From NCBI GenBank assembly GCA_029256005.1, contig JAQSYS010000125.1, forward strand, positions 1-5,786: DNA of 5,786 nt. The letters run 5' to 3'. This DNA comes from Sedimentibacter sp. GTDB lineage: Bacteria > Bacillota > Clostridia > Tissierellales > Sedimentibacteraceae. The position numbers and the translations under genes were made by a program. Under the pieces are notes generated by a model. That model searched no databases. It worked only from the letters and a program-made list of their open reading frames with translations, and was not told the origin of the DNA. Positions 5,784 to 5,786 of this stretch are shown in pieces (positions within the stretch are counted from its first letter, which is position 1; each line of letters opens with the position of its first letter).

Positions 5784-5786
5784 ATG
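5784..5786 (+). CDS. Start codon of an S-box-controlled gene (rest outside window)
   Basis: ATG occupies the last three bases and is preceded by AGGAGGAG (5771-5778) with a 5-base spacer, a very strong ribosome site. Only the start codon is visible, so the product is unknown. Control by two SAM riboswitches implies methionine or cysteine synthesis or uptake, or SAM synthesis, since that is what S-box regulons cover in Firmicutes. Confidence 0.7.

Noticed and set aside
1..5786. CRISPR array, tRNA, rRNA, insertion sequence or phage genes
   Set aside because: No spaced direct repeats other than the two S-box copies, no tRNA-like fold or rRNA signature, and no transposase or integrase motif seen.

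Overview
The window is AT-rich DNA with purine-rich Shine-Dalgarno sites (AAGGAGG type), sigma-A-like promoters and S-box leader RNAs. The protein families fit too, which points to a low-GC Gram-positive anaerobe, most likely Clostridia (Clostridiaceae or Lachnospiraceae). All recognisable genes lie on the + strand and are mostly short, independent transcription units; this looks like ordinary accessory chromosome, with no mobile element or CRISPR array.

Layout: 1-339 is the C-terminal part of a small cupin protein cut by the left edge. 505-1105 is a GNAT acetyltransferase whose reading frame is broken near 604. 1249-1935 is a small alpha/beta hydrolase. 2037-2387 is a DUF2200 protein with its own strong promoter and terminator. 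2581-3399 is an AraC-family regulator, followed at 3482-3904 by a DUF2000 protein and a terminator; these two probably form one unit. 4211-5230 is a DUF362 protein carrying two [4Fe-4S] motifs, with an extended -10 promoter and a leader of about 150 nt.

The most interesting part is the gene-free stretch 5231-5783. A consensus promoter (TTGACA-17-TATCAT) drives a leader with two complete SAM-I (S-box) riboswitches in series. Each has its own antiterminator and intrinsic terminator. The leader ends with a strong Shine-Dalgarno and an ATG at the last three bases of the window. Between the second terminator and that Shine-Dalgarno, two interleaved 7-bp complementarities could form an H-type pseudoknot. 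The controlled gene is outside the window; S-box control implies a methionine, cysteine or SAM-related function.

The genes do not form an obvious joint pathway. I see no new multi-gene system; the tandem riboswitch leader with a possible third element is the best candidate for follow-up.
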